Source: Limnobacter olei
GTDB lineage: Bacteria > Pseudomonadota > Gammaproteobacteria > Burkholderiales > Burkholderiaceae_B
Length of the DNA stretch: 64,000 nucleotides
Direction of reading: 5' to 3'
NCBI RefSeq assembly: GCF_029087225.1
Contig: NZ_JARFJD010000018.1
Span: forward strand, 1 to 64,000
Part shown: piece by piece, positions 1-7,845 of the stretch
Layout of the letters: the number at the start of each line of letters is the position of its first letter
Numbering within the stretch: the stretch's first letter is position 1
The notes under the pieces: model-generated
Databases searched by the model: none
The model's input: only the letters and a program-made list of their open reading frames with translations
What the model was told of the DNA's origin: nothing
Position numbers and translations under genes: made by a program

Positions 1-398
1 TGATAATTCTCCAAGCAATTTCGTTGATTCAAGTTGGCTGCGTCATCTGGTGCGCTGCCTTATGCCCTGTTATCGATGCCTGGAAATAAAACTTGAGGCC
101 TTCATTCGCAAATAAAAAATATTGTTTTTGCTCCCTCAAGTTCACCGAATCAGTGTCGTAATGAGGCGATTTTTCCTGAAAAAGAATGCCGCTGCCTCCT
201 CAAGTTTTCTTTAAAGGTGTCCGTTATCTTCAGCAGGCACTTAACAATTAGGGCCCCTGCCGCTAGGGGCAGCACGAAGTGGGGGTCAATCGAATGGGGG
301 GATCCCCCCAAACTGTGATTCTTCCATCGGGCCTATTGAGCGACAGTGTGTCCATGTAAGGCAGTTCCCTACACGTCGAATTCCAGCTCGGTGACTCA
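1..398 (+). promoter_or_regulatory. Long leader/regulatory region upstream of flhDC
   Basis: No convincing coding sequence is visible here on either strand. The 9-mer CCTCAAGTT occurs at 134-142 and 198-206 and inverted at 90-98; a shorter TCAAGTT lies at 29-35. The copies at 84-98 (inverted) and 198-212 agree over 14 of 15 bases. A hairpin GCCCCT/AGGGGC lies at 253-270, and a perfect 14-bp palindrome GGGGGGATCCCCCC at 296-309. Known flhDC promoters integrate many regulators, so the repeated 9-mer is a candidate operator for a flagellar master-operon regulator. That role is inference. Confidence 0.5.
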
Positions 399-536
399 AT
401 GTTTGGACGTTGGATGATTCAGGTAATTGGGCGAGAGGCCGAAGATACGTATGAGGGAAGTGTCGCTGCGATTAACAAAGCAGCGCAAATTGAGGATGCA
501 GTACAACAGAGATTGAATTGGAGGATGTTCAAATGA
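399..536 (+). CDS. Possible small upstream ORF overlapping the flhD start
   Basis: A 45-codon reading frame starts at ATG 399 (MFGRWMIQVIG...) and ends with TGA at 534-536, overlapping the flhD ATG at 533-535 in an ATGA arrangement. Such overlaps often mark translational coupling. The frame has only a weak Shine-Dalgarno (cggtga), and I recognise no family. It could be a leader peptide controlling flhD translation, or chance. The flhD ribosome-binding site lies inside its last codons. Confidence 0.25.
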   Translation: MFGRWMIQVIGREAEDTYEGSVAAINKAAQIEDAVQQRLNWRMFK

Positions 537-850
537 AAAGTACCCGTCTACTAGATGAAATTCGCGAAACCAACCTGTCTTATTTGTTGCTGGCTCAGCA
601 ACTGATTCGCGAAGACCGCGCCGAAGCAACCTTCCGTTTGGGCATTTCCGACGAAGTGGCCGAGTTGATCGACCAACTGACCACCGCGCAAGTGCTGCGT
701 ATTGCCTCAAGCAACATGCTGATGTGCCGTTTCCGTTTCGACGACGAAGTGGTTTGGAACTTGCTGACCAGTCACACCAAAGACCGCAGTGTTTCCGGCA
801 TGCATGCCGCAATCATCATGTCTGGCAAGGCAGTGAACGCTGCTGCTTAA
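533..850 (+). CDS. flhD: Flagellar transcriptional regulator FlhD
   Basis: FlhD is one half of the FlhD4C2 complex that activates class II flagellar promoters. The 105-residue product is of usual length and opens MKSTRLLDEIRETNLSYLLLA, a typical FlhD beginning; the all-helical body follows (RLGISDEVAELIDQLT, SNMLMCRFR). ATG 533 was chosen because GGAGG at 520-524 sits nine bases upstream. A TTG at 518 would add five residues and bury that site. flhC follows after 82 bp, so the two are probably cotranscribed. Identification is firm from sequence pattern and the adjacent flhC. Confidence 0.95.
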   Translation: MKSTRLLDEIRETNLSYLLLAQQLIREDRAEATFRLGISDEVAELIDQLTTAQVLRIASSNMLMCRFRFDDEVVWNLLTSHTKDRSVSGMHAAIIMSGKAVNAAA

Positions 851-932
851 TCAAAGACTCGGTAACTATTCAGGATGTAACAAGAAAAACTCAGGCATCC
901 AACATTGACATCAGACAGGGGTCAAAAAAATC

Positions 933-1496
933 ATGGCTAAAGTTAAATCAATCATCGACGAAGCAGCACAAATTCAATTGGCCACGCAGCTGATTCGCCT
1001 GGATGCGCGCTTGCAGGTTCTCGAGTCCGAAACGCAGTTGTCTCGTGAACGTTTGTTGAAGCTGTACAAAGAACTCAAACACAAGTCGCCCCCCAAAGGC
1101 ATGCTGCCTTTTTCAACCGACTGGTTCATGACCTGGCAGCCCAATATTCACTCTTCCCTGTTTATCAATATCTATCAAACGCTGATCAAGAGCACAGACA
1201 TTGAAGACATTGAAGCCATCATCAAAGCTTACAGGATGTACCTGGAGCAAATTACCCAGTTGGGTTTGCCCGAGGTGCTGTCGCTGACTCGCGCATGGCG
1301 CTTGGTGAAGTTTTTTGATGCCGGCATGTTGACCACAACCGAGTGCAAAGACTGCGAAGGCCGTTTTGTGGTGCACACGTATGAATTGGTGAACGATTAT
1401 GTGTGCGGCCTGTGCCACATGCCTTCTCGCGCCGGTAAAACGCGACAGTCGGCAGCAGACCGTTTCTTCAACGAAGAAGCCAGTATCGAAGCTTAA
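933..1496 (+). CDS. flhC: Flagellar transcriptional activator FlhC
   Basis: FlhC partners FlhD and supplies most of the DNA contacts at class II flagellar promoters. The 187-residue protein has the diagnostic zinc site: Cys138-x2-Cys141 (TECKDCEG) and Cys158-x2-Cys161 (YVCGLCHM), matching the family layout. The helical N-terminal half includes QLIRLDARLQVL and FSTDWFMTWQPNIHSSLF, characteristic of FlhC. It lies directly after flhD and is followed by two hairpin terminators, so flhDC appears to be a bicistronic unit separate from the motA operon. Confidence 0.96.
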   Translation: MAKVKSIIDEAAQIQLATQLIRLDARLQVLESETQLSRERLLKLYKELKHKSPPKGMLPFSTDWFMTWQPNIHSSLFINIYQTLIKSTDIEDIEAIIKAYRMYLEQITQLGLPEVLSLTRAWRLVKFFDAGMLTTTECKDCEGRFVVHTYELVNDYVCGLCHMPSRAGKTRQSAADRFFNEEASIEA

Positions 1497-1509
1497 GTAT
1501 TCAGTTTAC

Positions 1510-1532
1510 AAAGCCCAGGGAGAAGGGCTTTT
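1510..1532 (+). terminator. Terminator downstream of flhC
   Basis: Stem AAAGCCC (1510-1516) pairs with GGGCTTT (1525-1531) and is followed by a short T run. It lies 14 bases after the flhC stop and is the first of two hairpins before motA. Confidence 0.7.
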
Positions 1533-1619
1533 CGTTTACCCCCGCTGCACCAAAAGGTCCGGTTGCATCCTCCCACCCTCTGTCTCTTCCGGGTCTGCAG
1601 TGGGGGTTTCTCACTCCCG

Positions 1620-1650
1620 AATGACCAGCCCATGTTGCTGGTCATTTTTA
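1620..1650 (+). terminator. Second terminator between flhC and motA
   Basis: AATGACCAG (1620-1628) pairs with CTGGTCATT (1638-1646) and runs into TTTTT. The nine-bp stem with a U tract is a canonical Rho-independent terminator. It isolates flhDC transcription from the motA operon. Confidence 0.8.
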
Positions 1651-1739
1651 TTAAACCCCCCTCAAAAATGGCTATCACCAAGGATTGTGAAATCCTGGCC
1701 ATGCCTTGAAATCACCCAGAAAAGCCACTTTATTCGGAC

Positions 1740-1766
1740 AAAAGATTTTACAAATTCTGCCGACAA
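1740..1766 (+). promoter_or_regulatory. Sigma28 (FliA) type promoter upstream of motA
   Basis: AAAAGATT (1740-1747), an 11-base spacer and GCCGACAA (1759-1766) match the enterobacterial FliA consensus TAAAGTTT-N11-GCCGATAA at 13 of 16 positions with exact spacing. It lies after the flhDC terminators and about 50 bp before the motA ATG. This fits the usual class III control of motor and chemotaxis genes. Confidence 0.7.
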
Positions 1767-1816
1767 TACCTATACAGAAAACAGAAAAACCATTCATCGA
1801 CAGAGAACTTCAACCC

Positions 1817-2680
1817 ATGTTAGTAGCAATCGGATTCGTGATCGTGATTTTCTCCGTGCTGGGCGGTTTCGCCTTCATGGGGGGGCACCTGGTAACGCTG
1901 TGGCAGCCAGTTGAAATTTTGATTATTGGCGGTGGTGCTCTGGGTGCGTTTGTGGTGAGCAATACGCCCAGCATTTTGAAGGCCACCGGCAAGGCCCTGG
2001 GTGGTGCATTCAAACCCAGCGCAATTACCAAGGCTTTTTATATGTCTTTGATGGCCTTGATGTATGAAATTTTGACCAAGGTGCGCAAAGAAGGTTTGAT
2101 GTCGATTGAAGGCGATGTGGAAGAACCCGAACAAAGCCCTTTGTTTCAGAAATATCCCGAGGTATTGGCCGACCACCACATTGTTGAATTCTTGACCGAT
2201 TACCTTCGCTTGATGGTCAGTGGCAACCTGAACCCCATGGAAATTGAAAACCTGATGGATGGCGAGCTTGAAACCCACCACCAGGAGGCACATACCCCCC
2301 AATCTGCCGTTCAGCAAATGGCTGATGGTTTGCCCGCTTTCGGTATTGTTGCTGCGGTGATGGGCGTGGTGCACGTGATGGGCTCAGTGGGGCAGGTCAG
2401 TAACGCCGAACTGGGCGTGATGATTGCTGCTGCCCTGGTGGGTACTTTTCTGGGTATTTTGCTGGCCTACGGTTTTGTGGGCCCTTTGGCCAGCATCATC
2501 AACCACAAAATTTCTGAGTCATCCAAGCCGTTCGAGTGTGTAAAAACCACCTTGCTGGCAAGCCTGAATGGTTATTCACCCGCACTGGCTGTCGAGTTCG
2601 GCCGAAAGGTTCTTTATTCCACAGAGCGTCCAACGTTCATTGAACTGGAAGAGCACGTGAAGAGCACCAAAGGCAAATAA
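1817..2680 (+). CDS. motA: Flagellar motor stator protein MotA
   Basis: MotA is the inner-membrane stator subunit that, with MotB, conducts protons and drives the rotor. The start at 1817 (MLVAIGFVIVIF) gives 287 residues, the usual length; a longer frame upstream would cover the sigma28 promoter. Membrane helices are visible at about 1-20, 32-50, 165-190 and 200-220. The cytoplasmic loop holds the charged VRKEGLMSIEGDVE region that contacts FliG, and conserved prolines occur in GLPAFG and VGPLA. It is the first gene of motA-motB-cheV-cheY-cheZ-cheA. Confidence 0.96.
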   Translation: MLVAIGFVIVIFSVLGGFAFMGGHLVTLWQPVEILIIGGGALGAFVVSNTPSILKATGKALGGAFKPSAITKAFYMSLMALMYEILTKVRKEGLMSIEGDVEEPEQSPLFQKYPEVLADHHIVEFLTDYLRLMVSGNLNPMEIENLMDGELETHHQEAHTPQSAVQQMADGLPAFGIVAAVMGVVHVMGSVGQVSNAELGVMIAAALVGTFLGILLAYGFVGPLASIINHKISESSKPFECVKTTLLASLNGYSPALAVEFGRKVLYSTERPTFIELEEHVKSTKGK

Positions 2681-2695
2681 AGGCAAACAAGCACC

Positions 2696-3664
2696 ATGGC
2701 GAAGTCTGACGAAGAACGTCCAATCATCGTAGTCAAGAAGATCAAGAAAGGTGGCCATGGTCACCATGGCGGCGCCTGGAAAATTGCGTACGCCGACTTC
2801 GTGACTGCCATGATGGCTTTTTTTCTATTGATGTGGCTGCTGGGTTCTACCTCGGAAGGTGACCTGAAAGGCATCTCTGACTACTTCAATTCACCCTTGA
2901 AGGTGGCACTGGTTGGGGGTCCCGGATCTGGCACTGCAACGAGTGTAATAGACGCAGGTGGTACTGATTTGTCACGCTCTGTGGGGCAAATCAAAAGCGG
3001 AAGTACCGACAAGGCGACCAACAGTAGTACCTCCGATGCCACGGCAGAGGCGCTCGAGCGCGCAGAGTCCAAGCGCTTGCTTGAATTAAAGGGGGAAATA
3101 GAGGGCCTAATCGACGCATCAGATTTGATGAAACAGTTTAAAAATCAAATCATGCTCGACATTACGCCTGAAGGTTTACGAATTCAAATTGTGGATGAGC
3201 GAAATCGCCCCATGTTTGATTCTGGCAGTGCGGTGTTGAAAGATTACATGAAAGACATTTTGCGGAATTTGACCAAGTTGTTGAACCAAGTGCCCAACAA
3301 GCTGACCTTGTCAGGCCACACGGATGCAACGCCTTATGCAGCTGGCAACAAGGGGTACAGCAACTGGGAATTGTCGGCAGACCGGGCCAATGCCAGTCGT
3401 CGGGAAATGTACACGGCAGGAATGCCGGACCAGAAAATATTGCGGGTGGTGGGTTTGGCCTCCTCGGTGTCGCTGGATGAAAAAGACCCCTACGCCGCAG
3501 TAAATCGAAGAATTGCGATTGTGGTGATGAACAAACGCGCAGAAGAAGCAGTGCGGGCGCTGGCCAACCTGGATGACGGACAAGATCCTGGCTTGATAGA
3601 GCTTCCACCCGTACCCAAAGTTGAAGGCTTGCCGTTTCCAAAAAACGGGCCAAGTACGAATTGA
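2696..3664 (+). CDS. motB: Flagellar motor stator protein MotB
   Basis: MotB anchors the stator to peptidoglycan and carries the proton-binding aspartate. The single N-terminal membrane helix (AYADFVTAMMAFFLLMWLL) contains the essential Asp at residue 34. The C-terminal OmpA-like peptidoglycan-binding domain spans about residues 170-285 and includes LTLSGHTDATPY and NWELSADRANASRR. The 322-residue length is normal. It begins 15 bp after motA, confirming one operon. Confidence 0.96.
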   Translation: MAKSDEERPIIVVKKIKKGGHGHHGGAWKIAYADFVTAMMAFFLLMWLLGSTSEGDLKGISDYFNSPLKVALVGGPGSGTATSVIDAGGTDLSRSVGQIKSGSTDKATNSSTSDATAEALERAESKRLLELKGEIEGLIDASDLMKQFKNQIMLDITPEGLRIQIVDERNRPMFDSGSAVLKDYMKDILRNLTKLLNQVPNKLTLSGHTDATPYAAGNKGYSNWELSADRANASRREMYTAGMPDQKILRVVGLASSVSLDEKDPYAAVNRRIAIVVMNKRAEEAVRALANLDDGQDPGLIELPPVPKVEGLPFPKNGPSTN

Positions 3665-3692
3665 AAGAAACAGACTATTTGTCAGGAGCAAC

Positions 3693-4625
3693 ATGATGCA
3701 AAACGATTATCGCTTGATGAACATGATTGACGAAAAGGCAAGGCTTGCAGGCTCCAACAAAATGGAGTTGCTGCTCTTTTCGTTGGGTTCTACTGAAGTG
3801 TTCGGTATCAACGTATTCAAGGTCCGCGAAGTGTGCGAAACCTTGCCCATCACGCGAACCCCCAATATGCCCGCTGGTGTGGAGGGAATCATTTCACTGC
3901 GTGGCAGTATTTTGCCGGTAATCGACCTTGCACAGTGCCTGCGCATGGGCAATGGTGAAGCGCGGACCAAGCTGATCATCACCGAGTTTTCTTCACACAC
4001 CCAGGCTTTTCTGGTGCAAGACGTAGACCGAATTGTGCGAGTGGACTGGGAGCAGGTGAAATCGCCCCAGAGTATTGGCCAGTCGCAAAGTGCAATGATC
4101 ACTGCCCTGACAGAACTGCCCGATGGCAAGCTGGTCTCCATTCTGGATGTTGAGCAAATTCTGGGTGAAGTGATTGGTGAAGGCGATGTGCCCAATATGG
4201 ACAGCATGCGCCCTGAGCACCCATACCCAGTGTTCTTTGCAGACGATTCGAACATGGCCCGCAAGAAAATCACTGAGGTACTGGAGAAACTTCACCTGCC
4301 TTACCAAAGCGCCATCAACGGTCGAGAGGCTTGGGAAAAACTGCGCAACATTGCCAACCGCGCCGAACAGGAAAACAAAGACATTCGAGATGTGGTTTCT
4401 CTCATCCTGGTGGATGCGGAAATGCCTGAAATGGACGGCTATGCGTTGACACGTCACATCAAGGAAGACGTTCGCTTCAAGGGTATTCCTGTGGTGATGC
4501 ATTCCTCACTGTCCTCAGTTGCAAACAAGAAGTTGGGTCAGCAGGTTGGTGTGGACGCCTATGTGGGCAAGTTCCATCCCGAGGAGTTGGCGCAGATGGT
4601 TACCTCAATGCTTCAGCCAGCGTAA
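3693..4625 (+). CDS. cheV: Chemotaxis protein CheV (CheW-REC fusion)
   Basis: CheV couples receptors to CheA through a CheW-like domain and is tuned by phosphorylation of its receiver domain. The 310-residue product has an N-terminal CheW-like domain (about 20-165, with FGINVFKVREVCE and GSILPVIDLAQ) and a C-terminal receiver (about 180-305) with the acidic pair in FFADDSN and the phosphoacceptor Asp in LVDAEMPEMDG. AGGAG at 3684-3688 supports the start at 3693 or the adjacent ATG at 3696. No stand-alone cheW is present in the window, so CheV may do its coupling job here. Confidence 0.88.
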   Translation: MMQNDYRLMNMIDEKARLAGSNKMELLLFSLGSTEVFGINVFKVREVCETLPITRTPNMPAGVEGIISLRGSILPVIDLAQCLRMGNGEARTKLIITEFSSHTQAFLVQDVDRIVRVDWEQVKSPQSIGQSQSAMITALTELPDGKLVSILDVEQILGEVIGEGDVPNMDSMRPEHPYPVFFADDSNMARKKITEVLEKLHLPYQSAINGREAWEKLRNIANRAEQENKDIRDVVSLILVDAEMPEMDGYALTRHIKEDVRFKGIPVVMHSSLSSVANKKLGQQVGVDAYVGKFHPEELAQMVTSMLQPA

Positions 4626-4634
4626 GGAGCAAGC

Positions 4635-5024
4635 ATGAACCCCGAAGATTTAAGAATCCTGATTGTTGACGACTTCTCGACCATGCGTCGAATTGTTCGC
4701 AACCTGCTCAAGGAAATTGGCTACAACAACGCCGATGAAGCGGAAGACGGTGCAGTGGCCCTGGCCAAACTGAAAGCCGGCAATTTCAACTTTGTTGTCA
4801 GTGATTTGAATATGCCCAATATGAATGGCTTTGAGTTGCTACAAAACATTCGTGCCGATGCCGAACTCAAGCATTTGCCCGTGTTGTTGGTGACCGCAGA
4901 AGCCAAGAAAGAGGACATCGTGACCGCAGCCCAAATGGGTGCGAATGGTTACATCGTCAAGCCTTTTACCAAGGCAACACTTGAAGAAAAGCTGGGCAAG
5001 ATTGTCGCGAAGATGTCTGTCTAA
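4635..5024 (+). CDS. cheY: Chemotaxis response regulator CheY
   Basis: CheY-P binds the flagellar switch protein FliM and changes motor rotation. The 129-residue single receiver domain has the acidic pair (ILIVDDF), phosphoacceptor Asp ([12 protein letters not shown]), the switch Thr (LLVTAEA) and invariant Lys ([10 protein letters not shown]). It closely resembles enterobacterial CheY, including [19 protein letters not shown] at 4624-4629 precedes the start. It is followed by its phosphatase gene cheZ. Confidence 0.96.
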   Translation: MNPEDLRILIVDDFSTMRRIVRNLLKEIGYNNADEAEDGAVALAKLKAGNFNFVVSDLNMPNMNGFELLQNIRADAELKHLPVLLVTAEAKKEDIVTAAQMGANGYIVKPFTKATLEEKLGKIVAKMSV

Positions 5025-5057
5025 TTACAAAGAATCAGAAATGGAGAGGTCGCAACG

Positions 5058-5831
5058 ATGAGCCCAGATAATCTGAAAAGTGGTGACAACGACGATTTGG
5101 AAGCGTTGTTTGATGAAATCGCAGAGCAACGTGTTTGGGATGATGCACCCGCTGCCGTCCCGCAGGCATCGTCTTCTGTCGCACCCGCCGCTCAAGCACC
5201 AGTGAATTCCAGCCCGGCCGATGAAGAGCCGCATGATGTATTTCGCCGCGTAGGTTCCCTCACTCGCAAACTGCACGATGCTTTGCGTGAACTGGGGTAC
5301 GACAAAAGTGTTGAGCATGCGGTGAACGCCTTGCCTGATGCACGCGCTCGCTTGAACTACATCGCTGACCTGACAGGCAAAGCCGCCGAGAAAGTGCTGG
5401 CTGCGGTGGAGGCCTCTCAAAAACTGAATGACGATGTTTCAGCCCGTGCCGCAGAACTGGACAGACAGTGGGATCGCCTCTACAACAACGAGATGAGTCT
5501 TGAAGAGTTTAAGTCGCACGCTCGTGAAAATCGCGAATTCATGAAAGAGATCAGTCAGTGTAGCGGGCAACTGGGGGGGCACCTCACCGACATCATGATG
5601 GCGCAAGACTTCCATGACCTGACAGGCCAGGTGGTCAACCGCATCGGCAACATGGCGCAGGGTCTTGAAGAGCAACTGGTTCAGCTGTTGCTCGACACCA
5701 CGCCACCCGATCAGCGTAAGCAGGTTGAAGAAACATTCCTCAATGGTCCGGCCATCAATGCAGCAGGTCGTACCGATGTGTGCAGCAATCAAAGCCAGGT
5801 CGATGACCTGCTGGAAAGCCTAGGCTTCTAA
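5058..5831 (+). CDS. cheZ: CheY-P phosphatase CheZ
   Basis: CheZ dephosphorylates CheY-P. The 257-residue protein has an Ala/Pro-rich N-terminal linker (about 30-55), a long helical hairpin with the catalytic region LTDIMMAQDFHDLTGQVVNR (the Gln/Asp of the active site), and the C-terminal CheY-tethering peptide QVDDLLESLGF, which is almost identical to the enterobacterial one. Its place between cheY and cheA fits. CheZ is characteristic of beta- and gammaproteobacteria. Confidence 0.95.
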   Translation: MSPDNLKSGDNDDLEALFDEIAEQRVWDDAPAAVPQASSSVAPAAQAPVNSSPADEEPHDVFRRVGSLTRKLHDALRELGYDKSVEHAVNALPDARARLNYIADLTGKAAEKVLAAVEASQKLNDDVSARAAELDRQWDRLYNNEMSLEEFKSHARENREFMKEISQCSGQLGGHLTDIMMAQDFHDLTGQVVNRIGNMAQGLEEQLVQLLLDTTPPDQRKQVEETFLNGPAINAAGRTDVCSNQSQVDDLLESLGF

Positions 5832-5867
5832 CAACACAAACAACCGGGCTGACGTGGGAGAATACAA

Positions 5868-7706
5868 ATGAGCGCATTCAGTGATGTCGAACTGCTACAG
5901 GACTTCTTGACCGAAGCAGGAGACTTGTTGGAGGACGTGGACAGCAAGCTGGTCGAACTGGAGCAAAGCCCGGAAGATGCCGATTTGTTGGCCACTGTTT
6001 TCCGCGGTTTTCACACCATCAAGGGTGGCGCCGGTTTTCTGGAAGCAACACACCTGGTGGAGCTATGCCACAAAACAGAAAACCTGTTTGACCTGTTGCG
6101 CTCCAAGAAGCTTGTTCTTGATGCTGAAATGATGGACTCCATCATGGCCGCCACCGGGGAAGTACACCGCATGTTTGGTGAAATGCGCAACGGGCACCAG
6201 CCAGGCGCAGCACCGCAAGAATTGCTGGAAGCACTGGATGCCGCCATTGAAGGGCGCACTATGGCACCCGCCGCAGCGCCAGTTGCGCAAGTGGCTGCGG
6301 CAGTACACGCGCCAAGCCAAGCCAAAACATTGAATGAACTTGCGCAAATCTCGGAGGACGATCTGGATTGGGCTGGTTTGTATGAAGCTGTGGTAGGTGT
6401 GCCACCCCGAGAGCTTGAACAGGCTGCACTGAGCACAGGCATGGCCACCGAGGCAATTTCAAGGCAGGCTGCTGCTGCAGTTCGCCCCAAAGCACCTGCA
6501 CCGAAAACCAAAGCTGCTCAGCCTTCAGCAGCCGTGCAAAAAGAGAATACCATTCGTGTGGACACAGCGCGTTTTGATCAAATCCTGAACCTCAGCGGTG
6601 AAATCGGCTTGACCAAGAACCGCCTGAACTGCCTGTTCCAGGCTTTTGCATCCGGTGCCAGCAATGAAGAATTGATCAAGTCGCTCGACACGGTAGTGGG
6701 CCAACTTGATATGCTTGTTTCCGACTTGCAATCGGCTGTGATGAAGGCCCGTATGCAGCCAGTGGGCCGCGTATTCCAGAAATACAGTCGCCTGGCCCGT
6801 GATGTTTCTCGTCAGCTGGGCAAAGACGTTGAATTGGTGATTGAAGGTGCAGAAACCGAGGTGGACAAATCCATCCTCGAAGAGTTGAATGACCCCTTGA
6901 TTCATCTGGTGCGAAACGCAGTTGACCATGGTATTGAAACCATTGCAGATCGCACAGCCTGCGGCAAAAATCCGAAAGGCATCGTCAATTTGTCCGCCCG
7001 CCAAACGGGTGATCACATCGTGATTGAAATTCAGGATGATGGCCGAGGCATGCGCCCTGAGATCATTCGCGAGAAAGCAGTTGAAAAAGGTTTGATTTCC
7101 GCCGAGGAAGCCGGACAGTTAAGCGTGCAAGAAAGCCTTCAACTAATCTTCTTGCCTGGTTTTTCAACCAAAGACCAAATTTCGGATATTTCAGGCCGCG
7201 GCGTGGGTATGGATGTGGTGAAAACCAACATTCAACGCCTGAACGGTCGGATTGATATTCAGTCTGAACCTGGTCATGGCTCCACCATCACTATTTCGTT
7301 GCCATTGACCCTGGCTATATTGCCAGTGTTGATGTTGAAGCTTGAAGAGCAAATTTATTCCCTGCCTTTGTCCTGTGTTCGGGAAATCATTCCGATCGAA
7401 GAAGACAAGGTGCAATACGTTGGGGGTAAGCCCACCATGGTGGTGCGTGGTGAAGTGATTCCATTGCTTGATCTGGCCACTTTGATTGGCCGCGAGAGTG
7501 CGCCGACTCCGAAGGTGGGTGTACTCACAATCAGTGGTAACAAGGCCTGTATTTTGGCGGTTGATTCGCTGGTGGGCCAGGACGAAGTCATGATCAAACC
7601 TCTGGATGGTGTCAAGCCTAAAGGTGTGGCTGGTGCCACCTTGTCAGGCGAGGGTTTGCTGGTGTTGGTACTTGAACTTCGTGAGTTGATTGAAGGAAAG
7701 CTGTAA
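5868..7706 (+). CDS. cheA: Chemotaxis histidine kinase CheA
   Basis: CheA autophosphorylates in receptor arrays and passes phosphate to CheY, CheB and CheV. Domains in the 612-residue protein: HPt (1-105, phosphorylated His49 in FHTIKGGAGF); an Ala/Pro-rich linker in which I see no canonical P2 CheY-binding domain; dimerisation (about 225-285); ATPase with N box ELNDPLIHLVRNAVDHG, G boxes IQDDGRGM and GRGVGMDVVK; and a C-terminal CheW-like domain. GGGAG at 5856-5860 supports the start. If P2 is truly missing, phosphotransfer would be less efficient than in E. coli. Confidence 0.95.
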   Translation: MSAFSDVELLQDFLTEAGDLLEDVDSKLVELEQSPEDADLLATVFRGFHTIKGGAGFLEATHLVELCHKTENLFDLLRSKKLVLDAEMMDSIMAATGEVHRMFGEMRNGHQPGAAPQELLEALDAAIEGRTMAPAAAPVAQVAAAVHAPSQAKTLNELAQISEDDLDWAGLYEAVVGVPPRELEQAALSTGMATEAISRQAAAAVRPKAPAPKTKAAQPSAAVQKENTIRVDTARFDQILNLSGEIGLTKNRLNCLFQAFASGASNEELIKSLDTVVGQLDMLVSDLQSAVMKARMQPVGRVFQKYSRLARDVSRQLGKDVELVIEGAETEVDKSILEELNDPLIHLVRNAVDHGIETIADRTACGKNPKGIVNLSARQTGDHIVIEIQDDGRGMRPEIIREKAVEKGLISAEEAGQLSVQESLQLIFLPGFSTKDQISDISGRGVGMDVVKTNIQRLNGRIDIQSEPGHGSTITISLPLTLAILPVLMLKLEEQIYSLPLSCVREIIPIEEDKVQYVGGKPTMVVRGEVIPLLDLATLIGRESAPTPKVGVLTISGNKACILAVDSLVGQDEVMIKPLDGVKPKGVAGATLSGEGLLVLVLELRELIEGKL

Positions 7707-7845
7707 CCAGAACTAAGGTGTTTTTCAGGGTTTTATAACCCGTATGGTTGACTCCTTTTGCGTGGACAATTGAATCATCGGCACAAGATGCCAATGACAT
7801 TCACAAACACCTCGCGCACCAAGCGAGGGGCAAGGAGTTGACCTC

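Noticed and set aside
396-812. Minus-strand open frame of 138 codons over flhD
   Set aside because: It is antisense to flhD and its leader, rich in Arg/Cys, with no recognisable domain.
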